From Suillus spraguei (Eukaryota > Basidiomycota > Agaricomycetes > Boletales > Suillaceae), in NCBI GenBank assembly GCA_016800925.1, contig JABCPU010000025.1:62001-126000 (forward strand): a DNA stretch of 64,000 nucleotides. The letters are read 5' to 3'. The notes under the pieces were generated by a model. The model made no database searches. It was not told the origin of the DNA and saw only the letters and a program-made list of their open reading frames with translations. The position numbers and the translations under genes are program-made. Of the stretch, positions 1-11,085 are shown piece after piece (the first letter of the stretch is position 1; every line of letters starts with the position of its first letter).

Positions 1-725
1 ATGGCCATGGCCAGCCCAAGGCCAGCCATAGTCCTTCTCCCTATGTCATTTTGTGCCCAGCACTCGACCCAATAAGGTCAATCACGGAATCCAGCCATAC
101 CGCATGATCTGCATGTGCCTACGAAGGCCGGCAAGCCAATCGTCATCAATGGGAATGGTGAGTGGCGTTAAAGGCGTGTTACCCTTTTTCTGACATGGCG
201 TGCAGCATTTTTACTCTATGCAATCCAGGTCCTCACTATATCCGTTACACCATCAGACGAGCCCATGGCATCTTTCGGACTTAGAAGGTTGCCACTACGC
301 AGTGCATCAAACTAGGCATGATCCAACGCGATAATGAGCGATCTATGGTCTTTTTACGAAATATCAACTTGGCCTTGCGCAGAAGTCGGATCATTCGCTC
401 GGCCAACTCGTAACCTTGGCCTTTGAAATCCGATATATCTCTGATCCCACAGCCAGCAGTCAACGTCAACGTTGACTGGCGGATAGACTTTGGATCAGGC
501 CAAAGAGCGACATTTCTTACTAATCGGTTAAGCTTCCGAAAGAAGCCAACCTTCGTAGGGTTATTATTGAATTGGTCACATCGATGGCCGTGATGGCCAG
601 GTTGGCACGTTTTAATGGAGGCATTGGTGTTGGCATCGGAAGCAGATGAGCCAAACACTTATTTGTCATTTCTCGCAGGCCAGCCAGCCAGCCATCATTA
701 CATCTGATTAATTGGGCAGAATACT
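1..725. other. no supported gene
   Basis: This stretch contains only short open frames on both strands. The longest, on the minus strand at 281-658, has no recognisable domain and no convincing splice partners. I see no RNA gene, terminal repeat or satellite here. The right end leads into the core promoter of the first zinc-finger gene. Confidence 0.5.
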
Positions 726-731
726 TATAAA
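726..731 (+). promoter_or_regulatory. TATA box of the first zinc-finger gene
   Basis: TATAAA lies 45 bp before the proposed start codon at 776. This is a plausible distance for a short fungal 5' leader. It supports choosing the upstream ATG at 776 over later in-frame methionines. The call rests on motif and position only. Confidence 0.45.
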
Positions 732-775
732 GTCTCGGTTGGCAGGTATCCGTACTTCAGAGACACAGTCGAAAC

Positions 776-1991
776 ATGTCGAGCAACACACACACGTCTG
801 CTACCTGCTTTCATGAGACATTCAAAGCTCCTGGACCATGTGCCAGGTATGAATACTTGCACTCTCGGAATGACTTAGTTTTACGTCCTTTTCAGGTTGC
901 CCTGCGCTGAAAGACAGGGAAACTTGAACGCCTGCCCTTGCTATCCTATAGCGAAATTCTTTCTGGATCATCTATCTGGATTATTCCATCACTGGTTCGT
1001 GTGGTTACTGGCCTATACAAAAATGTTTTCTGAGGTTCTTTGCAGGTTGTCTGAAACTCAATGCCATGGATCTCTCCCGGCCATCGCCGGTGAATGGCCC
1101 GGTAATTCCGCTTTGCAGATGTTCAACACATCAACTGGTACCGTGGATGTGCCTTTTGCATTGGACATGGATATGTCTGGCTTTAGCGGTTCATCTCCAA
1201 TGGAGTTCGATTCCATTCACCAGCCCGTTCCAGACATCGCTTTTGATCCAGACAACGGAATGGATGCACCTTGCCTCAGCGGCCCTGTCCATTGTAACTT
1301 CAACCTGGAACCTTTACCCGAGTTCAAGTCTTCCGACAGTTTCCCTTCAGAGCTTTCCCCTATGGATGAACCTTCACCTCAGACGTGGAATTTGCATACT
1401 CTCCCGTCACCCGACGCATCATCTTCTGACGAGAGTTTGTTTTCTGATTATCCATGGGTGAATGGTTACGCCCATGACAACCTTACCGATCCGTTGCTTC
1501 ACAACCCACAATCTGTCACGCAGAACTCCAGCTGTCTATCTAGTTGGTGCGGTGGACCCGATCTTCATTCGCCTACATCATCGTGGTCGGAGGAGAAGGA
1601 GAGAGACTGTGAACAGTCAATGAACAATACGGACAGTGCTTCAAGCTTATGCCGCTGGGGTGGTGTGTCCTGCTCCTCACTTCTGACTTTCGATAAGTCC
1701 GAAGTGGGGAAACACCTCCAACTCAAGCACGGCGTCAAATCTGGCGGCGACAAAGAAAAGATGACGTGCAGCTGGGACGGCTGCGGGAAGGAGATGAATA
1801 AGGAGAGCATTTCGCGGCACATCGTCGCGGTTCATTTTAGCAACAAACCGGAATACTGTAGTTGTGGAAAGCAGTTTGCTCGGTTGGATTCCAAGCTGCG
1901 CCACCGAAAGAATTCAAAACGAGGGGAGTGCAAAGAATCTGAAGACCATGATAGTAGTCGTGCTAAACGCCGTCGCCTGTCGTGTCCATGA
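776..1991 (+). CDS. C2H2 zinc-finger protein (putative transcription factor)
   Basis: This is a putative DNA-binding regulator of about 370 residues. I place the start at 776 (MSSNTHTSATCF). Exon 1 runs to 846, an intron 847-895 ends in TTTTCAG, and the frame then continues. A further 51 bp segment (995-1045) has clean GT/AG ends and is probably a second intron; because 51 is divisible by three the frame stays open either way. The N-terminal two thirds are acidic and Ser/Pro-rich, like an activation region. The C-terminus carries three finger-like modules: a degenerate one starting CRWGG, a good one (CSWDGCGKEM...H-IVAV-H), and a CSCGKQF module closing in a Cys. A basic stretch (AKRRRL) at the extreme C-terminus could be a nuclear signal. 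The same three-module plan recurs in the convergent gene at 2493-3071. Targets are unknown. Confidence 0.75.
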
Positions 1992-2492
1992 TTTTCCGGT
2001 CAGGCATTTTTGCAGCTTATTATGACGCTCGTTTTTGACACTTGAGCTATATTGATCCATGTACATATAGTAGTGCCGTTGAACTTATGCTTTTATAAAA
2101 TCAACCTCTCTCCCTCCGGTGCACTGCCATGTGGAAGCAAGTGAAATGACTTTGTGGGTGTCAAATTCAGGCCTTGTCAATTCATTGACAGTGGGCGTCT
2201 TGCCAGGTCGTTGAATGGGACTGAAATTTTAGTACCTTGGTGTGCAAATGATCGAATTACTTTACCTTGGCTGGGTAAATTTCGTGATTCAAATCAACCT
2301 AATAGTCGAAACACAGGAGAAAATACAATTTCCAGTATAAATAGTACAGATAGGATCAACGCAGTAGGAATACACGGTAGGACAGTACACTATTACTGAT
2401 GACGGACAGGAGCTATAGGAAGATGCATGTAAGGTCAGAACGCAAAACGATAGGGATACAGCTGTAAGATAACACCGGAGGACTACATTAGT
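1992..2492. other. intergenic space between convergent genes
   Basis: The two zinc-finger genes converge here, so this interval should hold both 3' untranslated regions and polyadenylation sites. An 81-codon open frame on the plus strand (2154-2399) has no recognisable features and I do not call it. No terminal repeats or RNA gene are visible. Confidence 0.5.
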
Positions 2493-3071
2493 CTAAAAGA
2501 CATCAGGGATACACAAGACATTCTGGCTGGCCGACCACCCCCCCTCAAAGCCTACTGTATCGATCACCAGTGATTTCCCCCCACACTTGACAATGGCCTT
2601 CGCACTCTGACAGCCTGGCTTTTCAGAAGTATGTCTTCGGAAGGCATCATCTCGTGAGAGTGAAGACTTGCATATCGAACAATGCCATCGTACTCCAAGG
2701 TGTGAAACTATATGACGTGGGAGGTTCCCCGGTTTCATATGGGCGTCAGAACAACCCGCCCAAAGACAGGAAATTTGCTGCGTATCCTCGCTCGTAGCGC
2801 TGGTGCTGATACCATGATACTTCTGGAGATGTTTGGCAACCTGCCTCTGCTCGACAGCAGTGTGCATCGTGCAGCCGGCCCAGTTACATGGGTGCACCGT
2901 CACCTCAGTGTCATAGTCGCGCAGGATATCCTGGTCAATCAGGATGGGATGCACCCCATGATGCTCTTCGAGCATATCATGGACCATGGAAATGTGAGAT
3001 GGACTGAAATAATACACCGTAAGCCATAAAGAAATAGTAGAGAATGTCACCACTAACCTATCCGTATTCAT
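2493..3071 (-). CDS. small C2H2 zinc-finger protein
   Basis: This is a second putative DNA-binding protein of about 175 residues. A tiny first exon (MNTD plus two bases, 3071-3058) is followed by an intron with GT/AG ends (3057-3004), and exon 2 encodes the rest. The open frame also reads through the intron, giving 192 codons. There are three zinc modules: PCNWAGC...H-LQKY-H, SCLWAGC...H-IVS-H, and WHCSICKS...H ending in Cys. Spacing and the C-x-W-x-G-C style match the gene at 776-1991, so the two are probably diverged paralogues. It lacks the long acidic N-terminal region of its neighbour and could bind DNA without an activation domain. Its function is unknown. Confidence 0.65.
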   Translation of the reverse strand: MNTDRLVVTFSTISLWLTVYYFSPSHISMVHDMLEEHHGVHPILIDQDILRDYDTEVTVHPCNWAGCTMHTAVEQRQVAKHLQKYHGISTSATSEDTQQISCLWAGCSDAHMKPGNLPRHIVSHLGVRWHCSICKSSLSRDDAFRRHTSEKPGCQSAKAIVKCGGKSLVIDTVGFEGGWSASQNVLCIPDVF

Positions 3072-5188
3072 TATTGATCAGAGAGGAGTTGGTTTGTGTG
3101 TCTTCTGGGTTCTGCAGCTGAGTCGCTTCTTACATGGTTTTTAACATATACCTCTGGCGCTGATATCCACCCCAGAGACACGAGTGTTGCCTGCCATTAC
3201 TAGATTTCCACCAAATTCTTGAGTTTGTGCAATTCTGCTACAATGGTGGTGGAGAGGATTTGTTAGTTACGCGCTGTGTTGTCACAACTTTCAAACAGGA
3301 AAGTTGAAAGGTTGACAGTCACTTCGCCAATGTTGCTATACAAGAACGGATCAGAAAGCAACCGGCTACTAGATGCATTCCACATGGGAGGTTTTCTGTA
3401 CAAGACGGGCGTCAGGTTGGAAGGTCTTCGTGGCACCCGGAAGATCATTTTTGATCCGTCGTTTGGGCCGGTAGCCACCTGACTGGCACGTACTTGAAAG
3501 TTCACTAACAGCAGCTGAGATCTCAAGGTGCAGGAGACGAAATCACCAGTTACATACAGTACATGGACCTAGACGAATGGCCTGTCTCTGAAAGGAGCAA
3601 CTGTAAGCACGCGTCATTGGAGAAATAACGAACAGTTGGTATCTATGTAATGCTCGCGTACGTGCGTTATACGTCTCGAAGGAGTACCGAAGTAGTCGGC
3701 GCAGTGGAAGGTGATTACAGTATGAAGCTCGCGGCCTACGATATGCTTCAATCGGACCAAGGTTTGACTGACCAGGCCAGATGTAGGCCTGCCTAACAAG
3801 TGACTGCCAGATTGATAGGGTGACTGGCGTAATACTTGAAGGGTGAAAAAAGTTTTACATGATTCGGCGAAAACATTTCCCCCCTCCGGTTCCACGTGTT
3901 ATCAGCCTACCTCAAGTGAAAGTGCTGTGGTAACTTGGCCAACCAGAGCGTTAAGCAAAGTGAGGATCCAACGAAACTAGACCAAGCCATAAATGCAATG
4001 CTGAGCTCTCGGTAGCGCAAGCTATGGTATGTATGTAGGCATCCCGCGAAAGTACGTGTGATTTGGATGGAGATGTACTTCTATTATGGAAGGGCCAACA
4101 CGACAATGATTGATGATACTCACGCGTCCTAGTTTTGCGGATCATAGGTCCAGCACCCCGGATGAGCCCCTAAAATTGACAGCAGGAAGATTCAGCCATT
4201 ACTTCAGGAAGCTGGCAGTGCCCGGTGCCAAACCCTGAGCATCCTGAACGCGCGGACGACAGAACCATCGGATTAGATTCAAGGGTTTCTACAGCAGACC
4301 ACAGCAGATGTGTTGCTAAGAGGACATATGGACTGGCATGAGGCATGAGGCAAATGATGCATGAACTACCAGGCATCTTGGTAAGGATTTTAGCAACGAG
4401 GCAACTTGGCAAGTCAAGTTGAACCAAGTTGGACTCTCTCGGTTGAGCACGTGCAAGCTGTGCAGCCTTCCGGGATATCCCGACACAGCTGCACCTTTGC
4501 TTTTCTCTACCAACGAAAGTCAAATTCGTCGTACCTCGCACTTCCTCACTCAGACCTAGTCTTTCCTTAGATCCACACACCACTCCCTTTAATTTCTGCA
4601 CCACAGTATTCCGTAATCCCTTTTAATCGCATTCTTGTAATATGAATATGAGACTCATCAACGCATGTTTCGTTTCGAACCTACTTGAAGAGTCATTTGA
4701 CATAGTCGAATTTGTAAGCAGGTATCCCGCCCCCCCGAGCGGTTCCACCTGCTTGCGTCCTACCCCAAGCTAACGCTTAGTCCGGCCCAATTTCCTATTA
4801 GCCTAGACTGTAGATTATGTTCGTCACACGGCTGATGATCCTGCACTTCCACCTCCCATCTGTAGGCAGCTGTCGGATACAGTAACCCAATGAATGTCTC
4901 TCCAGATTTCTGCGGTGGATTTCGGTTGCGCTCGCGTATGAGTGACGACCTATTAAATAGCACACCGCGGTACTATTCCCATCAGCTGGCATGATCCGTG
5001 AAGGAAGGAGGGATGTAGAGGTAAGGCACATACGAAATTCGCAATGGACGTTCACACAGGTTGCCGTAAGTCTCCACATGAAATGTGACTTGCGAAGATG
5101 CATTTTTTAAGACGAATTAACCTTCATCAACTGGATTTCGTCACAGGACATGATAATACACCGCCTTCACCCACCACGGAAACATTGA
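3072..5188. other. no supported gene
   Basis: There are only short overlapping open frames on both strands, none with a recognisable motif or a coherent chain of introns. A minus frame at 4170-4604 is cysteine-rich, but I could not connect it to anything. No direct or inverted repeats of useful length were noticed. Confidence 0.4.
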
Positions 5189-5488
5189 TCAGCATTTTGC
5201 CCGTTTTGTACCGAACAAACCGTTCCATGAGGCCCTGGCAAGCCCGGTGCAGTGGATATCAATCCAACGGTCCACAACGTTCCGGATAAAAGTCTTGGGC
5301 GTTTTGAATCCTACAGGACGGACCATAATATTCAAATCATGGGGATGATGCTGTGAAGGGCCCAACAGTATCGTGATAGCGCACGAGTCCGTGATGACAG
5401 CCTTCGCATTATGAAGTACGGCACATAGACCATCAAAGTGACCTGGGATGAAATCCTCGACGATAGAATTAATATGCCTCGCGATCAC
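5189..5488 (-). pseudogene. possible fragment of an uncharacterised basidiomycete protein family
   Basis: The 99-codon frame contains the stretch GHFDGLCAVLHNAKAVITDSC, followed by an ILLGPS...DLNIMV-like segment. This resembles an expanded Agaricomycete family with a G-S/D-S-C-A ... N/D-L-(D/N)-I pattern whose function is not established. The family members I recall are several hundred residues long, and I could not extend this piece convincingly in either direction on the minus strand. I therefore treat it as a relic. The assignment comes from memory of the sequence pattern and is weak. Confidence 0.25.
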
Positions 5489-6738
5489 ACAATTTTTGTG
5501 TCGGCGTGTTGCATAGTTAAGTTGGGGTAAGCGCCTTTAGTCCTCGTTAACGAGATCCGGAGCTCCGAGGACTGCAATGAACCAGATCAGTAGAGGTCAT
5601 CGCAGAGTCGTAGCGAGCTCACAGCACAACATTGGAATGGGCTTCGTGCATATTAATAGAAGGTGAGAAACGCAGATGGAAAGGACGCGTCTCAGTGGGC
5701 TTGTATCTACTTGAAGGTTTTATGCATCGTCTGAGGATCATGATAGATTGAGGAATGTGGTGGATTTGAAGACACGGGGAATGATGGAAGGGATTCAAAC
5801 GCTCCGGAAGTATGTCGTGTTGATACATAAGGATACTGCTGTCGCTAACCAGGAAGTTGCTGTTGCATGGGTGGACGGGTGGTCAAGTGCGACCTTCGGT
5901 CACCCACTATGCATTTCCTGCGGCCCGATGTCAACCCTCACTGTTTTCTCGCGAGCATGAAATACTTCTGCCAAAAAGTTGTCGGTTATGATTATAGAAC
6001 TATATCCAGTCTACTTGAGGAACATACGAATGAACTAGTAGTTAGCCTGAGAGGTTGATTTGCCAAACAGCACCATTCGAGAGGAATCATAGACGATGCA
6101 GAACTAGTTGACATGTAGGTAGTCGAGACTGTCATCCCCTTAACCGTTACACCAAAAGGCAGTTATACTGAAAGCTTGTGTTTCAGTATCTCGCCGGGTC
6201 TGAGCAGAGAGGCTATGAATCCTGATGAAAACAAACATCCAGACACAAGCGGAGCTTTTCTTACATAATGTACTGTCTCAGGCCTTTCTATCTATCTATC
6301 TTTCTAAGGACGAGCGATGTATATTTGTAGCAACTGACAAGGTCTAGACTGCCTACTAATAGTTCTACAAGTATGCACTATAGAAGAGTTCGGGGAACTC
6401 CGGTCCGAAGGCCCAAGGTGGTATTTTTTCTTCATTACTTACTATCTGAATATCTCGCTCTCCGCTTTTTCCTATTGCCTTGGTGTGTTGGTGCTCTCTT
6501 TCATTGTCTTCGTTTTCTCATGACTTTTGTTACAGTCTGGCAAGATGAAAAAACTCGCAAGCACGCGCCCAGGTTCTAGAATCCGACGACTCCGTGAATT
6601 ACCCGCATGTCCCTTGTTTTATGATCCATTACACTATCCAGAGTGCCATCCAGACGTATTTTCGACTAGTGCAGGCTTCTGTTCCAGGTTACAGACTTAC
6701 AGTCCGCTATCTGCGGCATTTGCATCCGTATCGACGCC
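5489..6738. other. no supported gene
   Basis: Several overlapping short frames on the plus strand (5748-5960, 5867-6058, 6373-6742) show no domain, no signal peptide and no consistent splice structure. A small run of CTAT repeats (tatctatctatc) lies near 6290. Confidence 0.4.
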
Positions 6739-7500
6739 GTGACCATGTCGTATTCTCATGCAGATTTTGAGAGTTTGCTGTGCAAACATTGTAGGATGGT
6801 CCGTCGCCTTCTCTCCTATCGCACAGCCGCTCCATTCTCTGTGGAGTTGATCCTTCTCTCGCGGTTAAACCAGCCTCGTTGGTTTTCTTATCCGAAAGTG
6901 ACGCATGAGGAGAATCTAACCGCTGTAGCTATTCTAGTACTTTGTGCTACTGCTGAGGCTTTGCAACGTGCGTGTTCGGAGGTCTACCTCAAGGGTGGTT
7001 ATGTTCAGGCTATTCTGGATCATTTCACCTATCTACATCATGAACTTTCTGGCTTTTCGGACCAGCATCTGCTGGGTCGTCTACTTGTTCAACTTCCACT
7101 TGATTGCCCCAGAAAATATGGCTGTAGAGGTGGAACACGTATATGGCATGGAAGTGCCCCGTGCTTTGCCAACCCCCTTCCATTTTTAGCTTCCATCGTC
7201 GATGATGCTACCATCGCACGATTGCTGGCTTCTCTACCCCTTGGGTGTCTGTGCCTCTGGATGAGCTTACTCGCCGCCTTGAAAAACTTAGCCGTGAAGA
7301 TATCTTGTCATTTACACGTGGTTTGGCGCTCTATCATCACACACTCTACAATTCCTGTACCCATTAAAAGTCATACAATGGCCTCACTCGCCATGTCTGC
7401 CAACGTGTTATTCATCTATCTTCCGCATGGCTCCCATGCCTTGTATGACATATATCTGACGCACGTTCCTTTCCCTATTTCTTCCTCTTCAATTGTCTGA
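6739..7500 (+). CDS. unidentified 253-codon open reading frame
   Basis: This is the longest uninterrupted plus-strand frame in the 3-11 kb stretch. The translation is rich in Leu, Cys and His with no recognisable domain. A Leu-rich centre could be mistaken for membrane segments but is not regular. There is no upstream TATA-like element and the codon pattern is not distinctive. It may be chance, or an exon of a decayed element. I do not assign a function. Confidence 0.2.
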   Translation: MTMSYSHADFESLLCKHCRMVRRLLSYRTAAPFSVELILLSRLNQPRWFSYPKVTHEENLTAVAILVLCATAEALQRACSEVYLKGGYVQAILDHFTYLHHELSGFSDQHLLGRLLVQLPLDCPRKYGCRGGTRIWHGSAPCFANPLPFLASIVDDATIARLLASLPLGCLCLWMSLLAALKNLAVKISCHLHVVWRSIITHSTIPVPIKSHTMASLAMSANVLFIYLPHGSHALYDIYLTHVPFPISSSSIV

Positions 7501-8170
7501 CAGACTACAGTGCTGTCTTTAGTGTCATACTCGCATGCAAATCCGGGCCGTCCGTTGTCAATTGTATGTCAAATTGGTCAGGCGAGTCGCACCACTACGA
7601 TTTAATTGGTGTACTTACATGGCAACAGTCAAAGACTAACTCCGACACAGCATTGTGCATGTGCGGACGCAAGCACATCATTCTCGTAGAAGTTCGACAA
7701 AGGCTTCCTCCCACTGATGTGGGAGTCGGGGACACTAGCCATGCTGTGTGTGATACCTTGAACTCGTATTCGCCTAAGACTTATGCATCTCATTATATGT
7801 AGCACATGAAAAGTGCCAAGGATGTCCTGCAGCTGTGCACGAACGTTGATTACAAGGAAGTATTCCTACCTGGCACAAACGTGGCATATAGTTGGGCAAT
7901 AGACGGAGAACCTCCAAATCATTAGTTCGATACACACTGAACTGTACTAGTAAGCTGCTGCAGTGATTGGAATACTGATTATCTGACTTTCTGTGCTGCT
8001 ACAATTGCAAGAGTTAAGTCCCAGTCAAAACCCAACATGATGGGAACGGGCGCCAGCGGACGACATCTGAAAAATTCTTCTTGACTAGGCAATTTCCCGA
8101 GCTAAACAGAATCCACTCAAGTGCGTCCCATATATTACATGATGGGGCAGGGTTTTCCGTGATGATATCG
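7501..8170. other. no supported gene
   Basis: A 78-codon frame at 7566-7802 is unremarkable. The interval ends at a short tandem duplication. No RNA gene or mobile-element end is seen. Confidence 0.4.
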
Positions 8171-8357
8171 GATTTTCATCGTAATTTACATATCTCACCC
8201 GATTCAATCATATTTACTATAGTCAAGCACATGGGATGTACTGTGACAACAGTGGACAGGATCTGATTTTCACCGTAGTTTACATATTTCACCCGATTCA
8301 AGCATATTTATGAGAGTCAAGCAAATGCAATGTATTGTGACGACATCAGACAGGATT
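8171..8357. repeat. two-copy tandem repeat, period about 94 bp
   Basis: Copy 1 starts with GATTTTCATCGTAATTTACA at 8171. Copy 2 starts with GATTTTCACCGTAGTTTACA at 8265. The copies share CACCCGATTCAA, CATATTTA, AGTCAAGCA and GACAGGAT in the same order with scattered substitutions, which points to an old local duplication. It lies just past the stop codon of the minus-strand gene ending at 8489. Confidence 0.7.
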
Positions 8358-8488
8358 GGATGACATGGGATGTTACAGTGCAGTCGCAAATAGCAAACCG
8401 CAGGGCGGGGGCACAAAAGCAGGGTGAAAACATGCAGGCAGGACAGCAATAGGCAATGAAAAAGACATACAATGCAGGGGAAAACATA

Positions 8489-10220
8489 CTAGTATAGTGC
8501 GCCGTTGCAGACGGCACAATCAGAACCCTTTGTCCACGTCCCTGCGCTCTGCAACCGCTCTGCGTCGGCCTTGTACTCATCTTGCTGTGCGGGCGTGAGT
8601 GCCGCCCAATACATGCGGAATTCTTCGGTTGTTCCACTCGTCTCGTTCACCTGCTTCAGCCAACGCCATGCGCATAAGTTTCTGCATGACAAAGGTTAGT
8701 GCGAAACATTAAGAGACAGGCATACTAATACTTACCGAGCGTTCTTCGCGGCACCTGGTCGCATCTTCTTCTTTCCGTCCGCTTTTGCAGCTAACTTGTT
8801 GTTAGATGCACTTGGTCCATCGTCGTTTGTCTTCTTGATTGGGCTAAGTGCTGGGGCAGGGACTGTCTTGGCGATTCCGTTAGGTCCGAAAATATCAGCC
8901 CTTTCATAGCATTGGAGTTAGCAAGGACGAGCATGCAGTATGAGGTACTTACAGTGGATCCTGCAATATAATCTCATTCTCTTTGTCGGCACATTCAAGT
9001 TGTATGTTCTGAGATGTTCCTGGTGTGTGACAAGTCGGCAAGGTCTTATTTTCAGAAGTAGACATGGTCGGACGTAAAGGCGATCTGGGAAGATATAAGC
9101 CTTGTGGAGTGGGCTGCGGTAAGTGGACTCCAAATGGTGGGGCAGATGCATCGCGTGGGTAGGTTGGCGTGATGCGAGTATTTTCGAGGGCAAGACAATC
9201 ATCAATGGGCGAAGGAACACAGATGTTGGCGCTAGTGCCAGGCTCAGAATCTTGATCTGGATGCAGGGGCATAGCATCAGTCGAGAGTAAAGGTCGTGAT
9301 ATAGTACCAGGGTCGACTAGCAGTATTGATATTAGCAAGATAATGAAAGAAAGAACAATACATGCCTTTTGGTTCGATGGGAAGCAGGGGAGACAGTGCT
9401 GAGTCAACTAGTGGTAATGTGTAAATGTGAGCATCGGAATTATGAGAAAAAAAATGCATACATTTAGGTTTCTTCAAACGGTCTTGTCGGACCAGGGTTT
9501 TGCTGTCGTCAGACAGGCGCCGCTTGCCATTTCCTTTAGCCCGGGCTTCAGTGCGTTTCAATTCCAACACCTCAAGTTCATCCAAGTCGTCGATATGCTC
9601 TTCCTTGGCTGAGAGCTTCCCTGGTACGTCCTTCCAGTTTCTGTCAGTCCCAAGATTGTTCTTCCGCCAGGATGAGTAATCAGTGATGCAAAGCAGCTCG
9701 AGTTTCCAGCCGCAGTGGTCGAATAGGAATAGCGGGAACTGTTTCACCATGATATCGAATACGAGCTTCTTGCCAGTAGCACAGATCCTTGACCAGGTGG
9801 GTGGAGCCAATTTCTGAACAACCAATTCAGCCCAGGCTGCACGCAGAACCTTACGAATTGCTTTGAGTTGCTCGATTGTGACAGGTCTACCATCCTCGAG
9901 CTCTAGCCAAGGGGCTTTACCCCGAGTCCCAGTCCCAGACTCAGCATTCTCGATGTATTTGTCATAATCTGCTCGACTCCAGAAACAGATTTTTGGGTGA
10001 GAGTCTTTCGAAGGACGGGCGAACTTTCTACCTTACCAGACCCGCTTTTTATGAGAGCGCGGTGGGCTTGAAGCCGACGTCTACTTGCCGGCAGTTGGTT
10101 TACTCCGTCACTGTGAAGAACACTACAGTTAGTCAAGTAACTTGTAAAATGTATGAGCTTACCCTTGCATTGGGACAATGCCAACGAAAACGATATGATG
10201 CGCAACGAGAACGACACAGA
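8489..10220 (-). CDS. uncharacterised basidiomycete protein, multi-exon
   Basis: On the minus strand a continuous frame from about 10015 to 9468 begins KICFWSRADYDKYIENAE and runs through a Trp-rich segment (SWRKNNLGTDRNWKD) into a basic RLSDDSKTL...RLKKPK tail. Short introns then join a Pro/Ser/Thr-rich linker (about 9300-8950), a Lys-rich stretch and a final exon, NLCAWRWLKQ...CNGALY, ending at 8489. The last exon junction (GTAAGT ... TGCAG, about 8735-8684) preserves frame. The 5' end is unclear: the upstream frame (10217-9903) is offset by one base relative to KICFW, so there is either a small intron or an indel near 10010. I recognise the architecture as a repeated basidiomycete family of unknown role, often near transposons, and cannot assign a function. 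Confidence 0.55.
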
Positions 10221-11022
10221 ACGATACGATAGACGACGACGACGACAGGAGTGATAACGATACCGTCCAGGTGCACGACAAAAACGATGTGATGCACGAC
10301 GAAAACCACACGTGCAACGCGTCTTCCTTGGAAATCTCAGATCTTATCATTTTTACTATTATGTAATTATAGAAATATCATATTTCCCCCGACCCCGTCA
10401 TGTTGGATCTTTACTGGGGTTAAGTGCTCATTGATAGTGGTAGTTGTGGTAGCACTCTTCCTGGGTCTTGTGATCAATCGAGTTACTTCCGTCTGGCTGT
10501 TTGACTCATTGGGTTTGATGCGCATGGTGACCGCGGAACCGCGGCTCTCACGAAATAACTCAAGCCTGCATGAGAAAATGTGCAAGCTCGGACTCGTAGA
10601 GTTGGAAGCCGGCGTATAACTCATTGTCCCTCCAAATACCCTCCAACTTGAAGAAGATTTGTCTGTCGTTAATGATTGTCAGTGGACTTGAGCACAATTG
10701 TATCAGGCAGTTCAAGGTAGTAAGTGGGCAGTACGGTCTACCGCTGGCATGTGTCCTCGACTAGACCACGGTCATGACCGCATGGTCGCATATGGGAATT
10801 GAAACTCCGTACTCAATCCGCACCACTTGCGCAAAATCTCAGATGATGATCTACCATCATGCGTTTCGGTCACTTTATCTCTCCTCATGTGGTAGTCATA
10901 ATCAGATGGCCTGCTCATCTCTGGGCTAGGGACGGCCTTTGATTGGTAGAGGAGACTCGATGAGTGATCAAACTCAGCTTGTCTAGATTCGTTAATAAGT
11001 GTTGCCTCCGATGGTCCTCTCC
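10221..11022. other. divergent intergenic region
   Basis: This spacer lies between a minus-strand gene and the plus-strand phosphoesterase gene. It contains a CGA/ACGA-rich low-complexity patch (about 10180-10310). A minus-strand 85-codon frame (10624-10367, starting MSYTPASNS) could be a 5' exon of the minus gene but cannot be joined with confidence. Confidence 0.4.
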
Positions 11023-11030
11023 TTTAAATA
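11023..11030 (+). promoter_or_regulatory. TATA-like box of the phosphoesterase gene
   Basis: TTTAAATA lies 56-63 bp before the start codon at 11086. A pyrimidine-containing leader follows. Position and composition fit a fungal core promoter. There is no other support. Confidence 0.4.
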
Positions 11031-11085
11031 AGGCGCTCTTGGATTCAACCAGTTTTTCAGATAGGCAAGCGCCGTCCTGTCAAGA

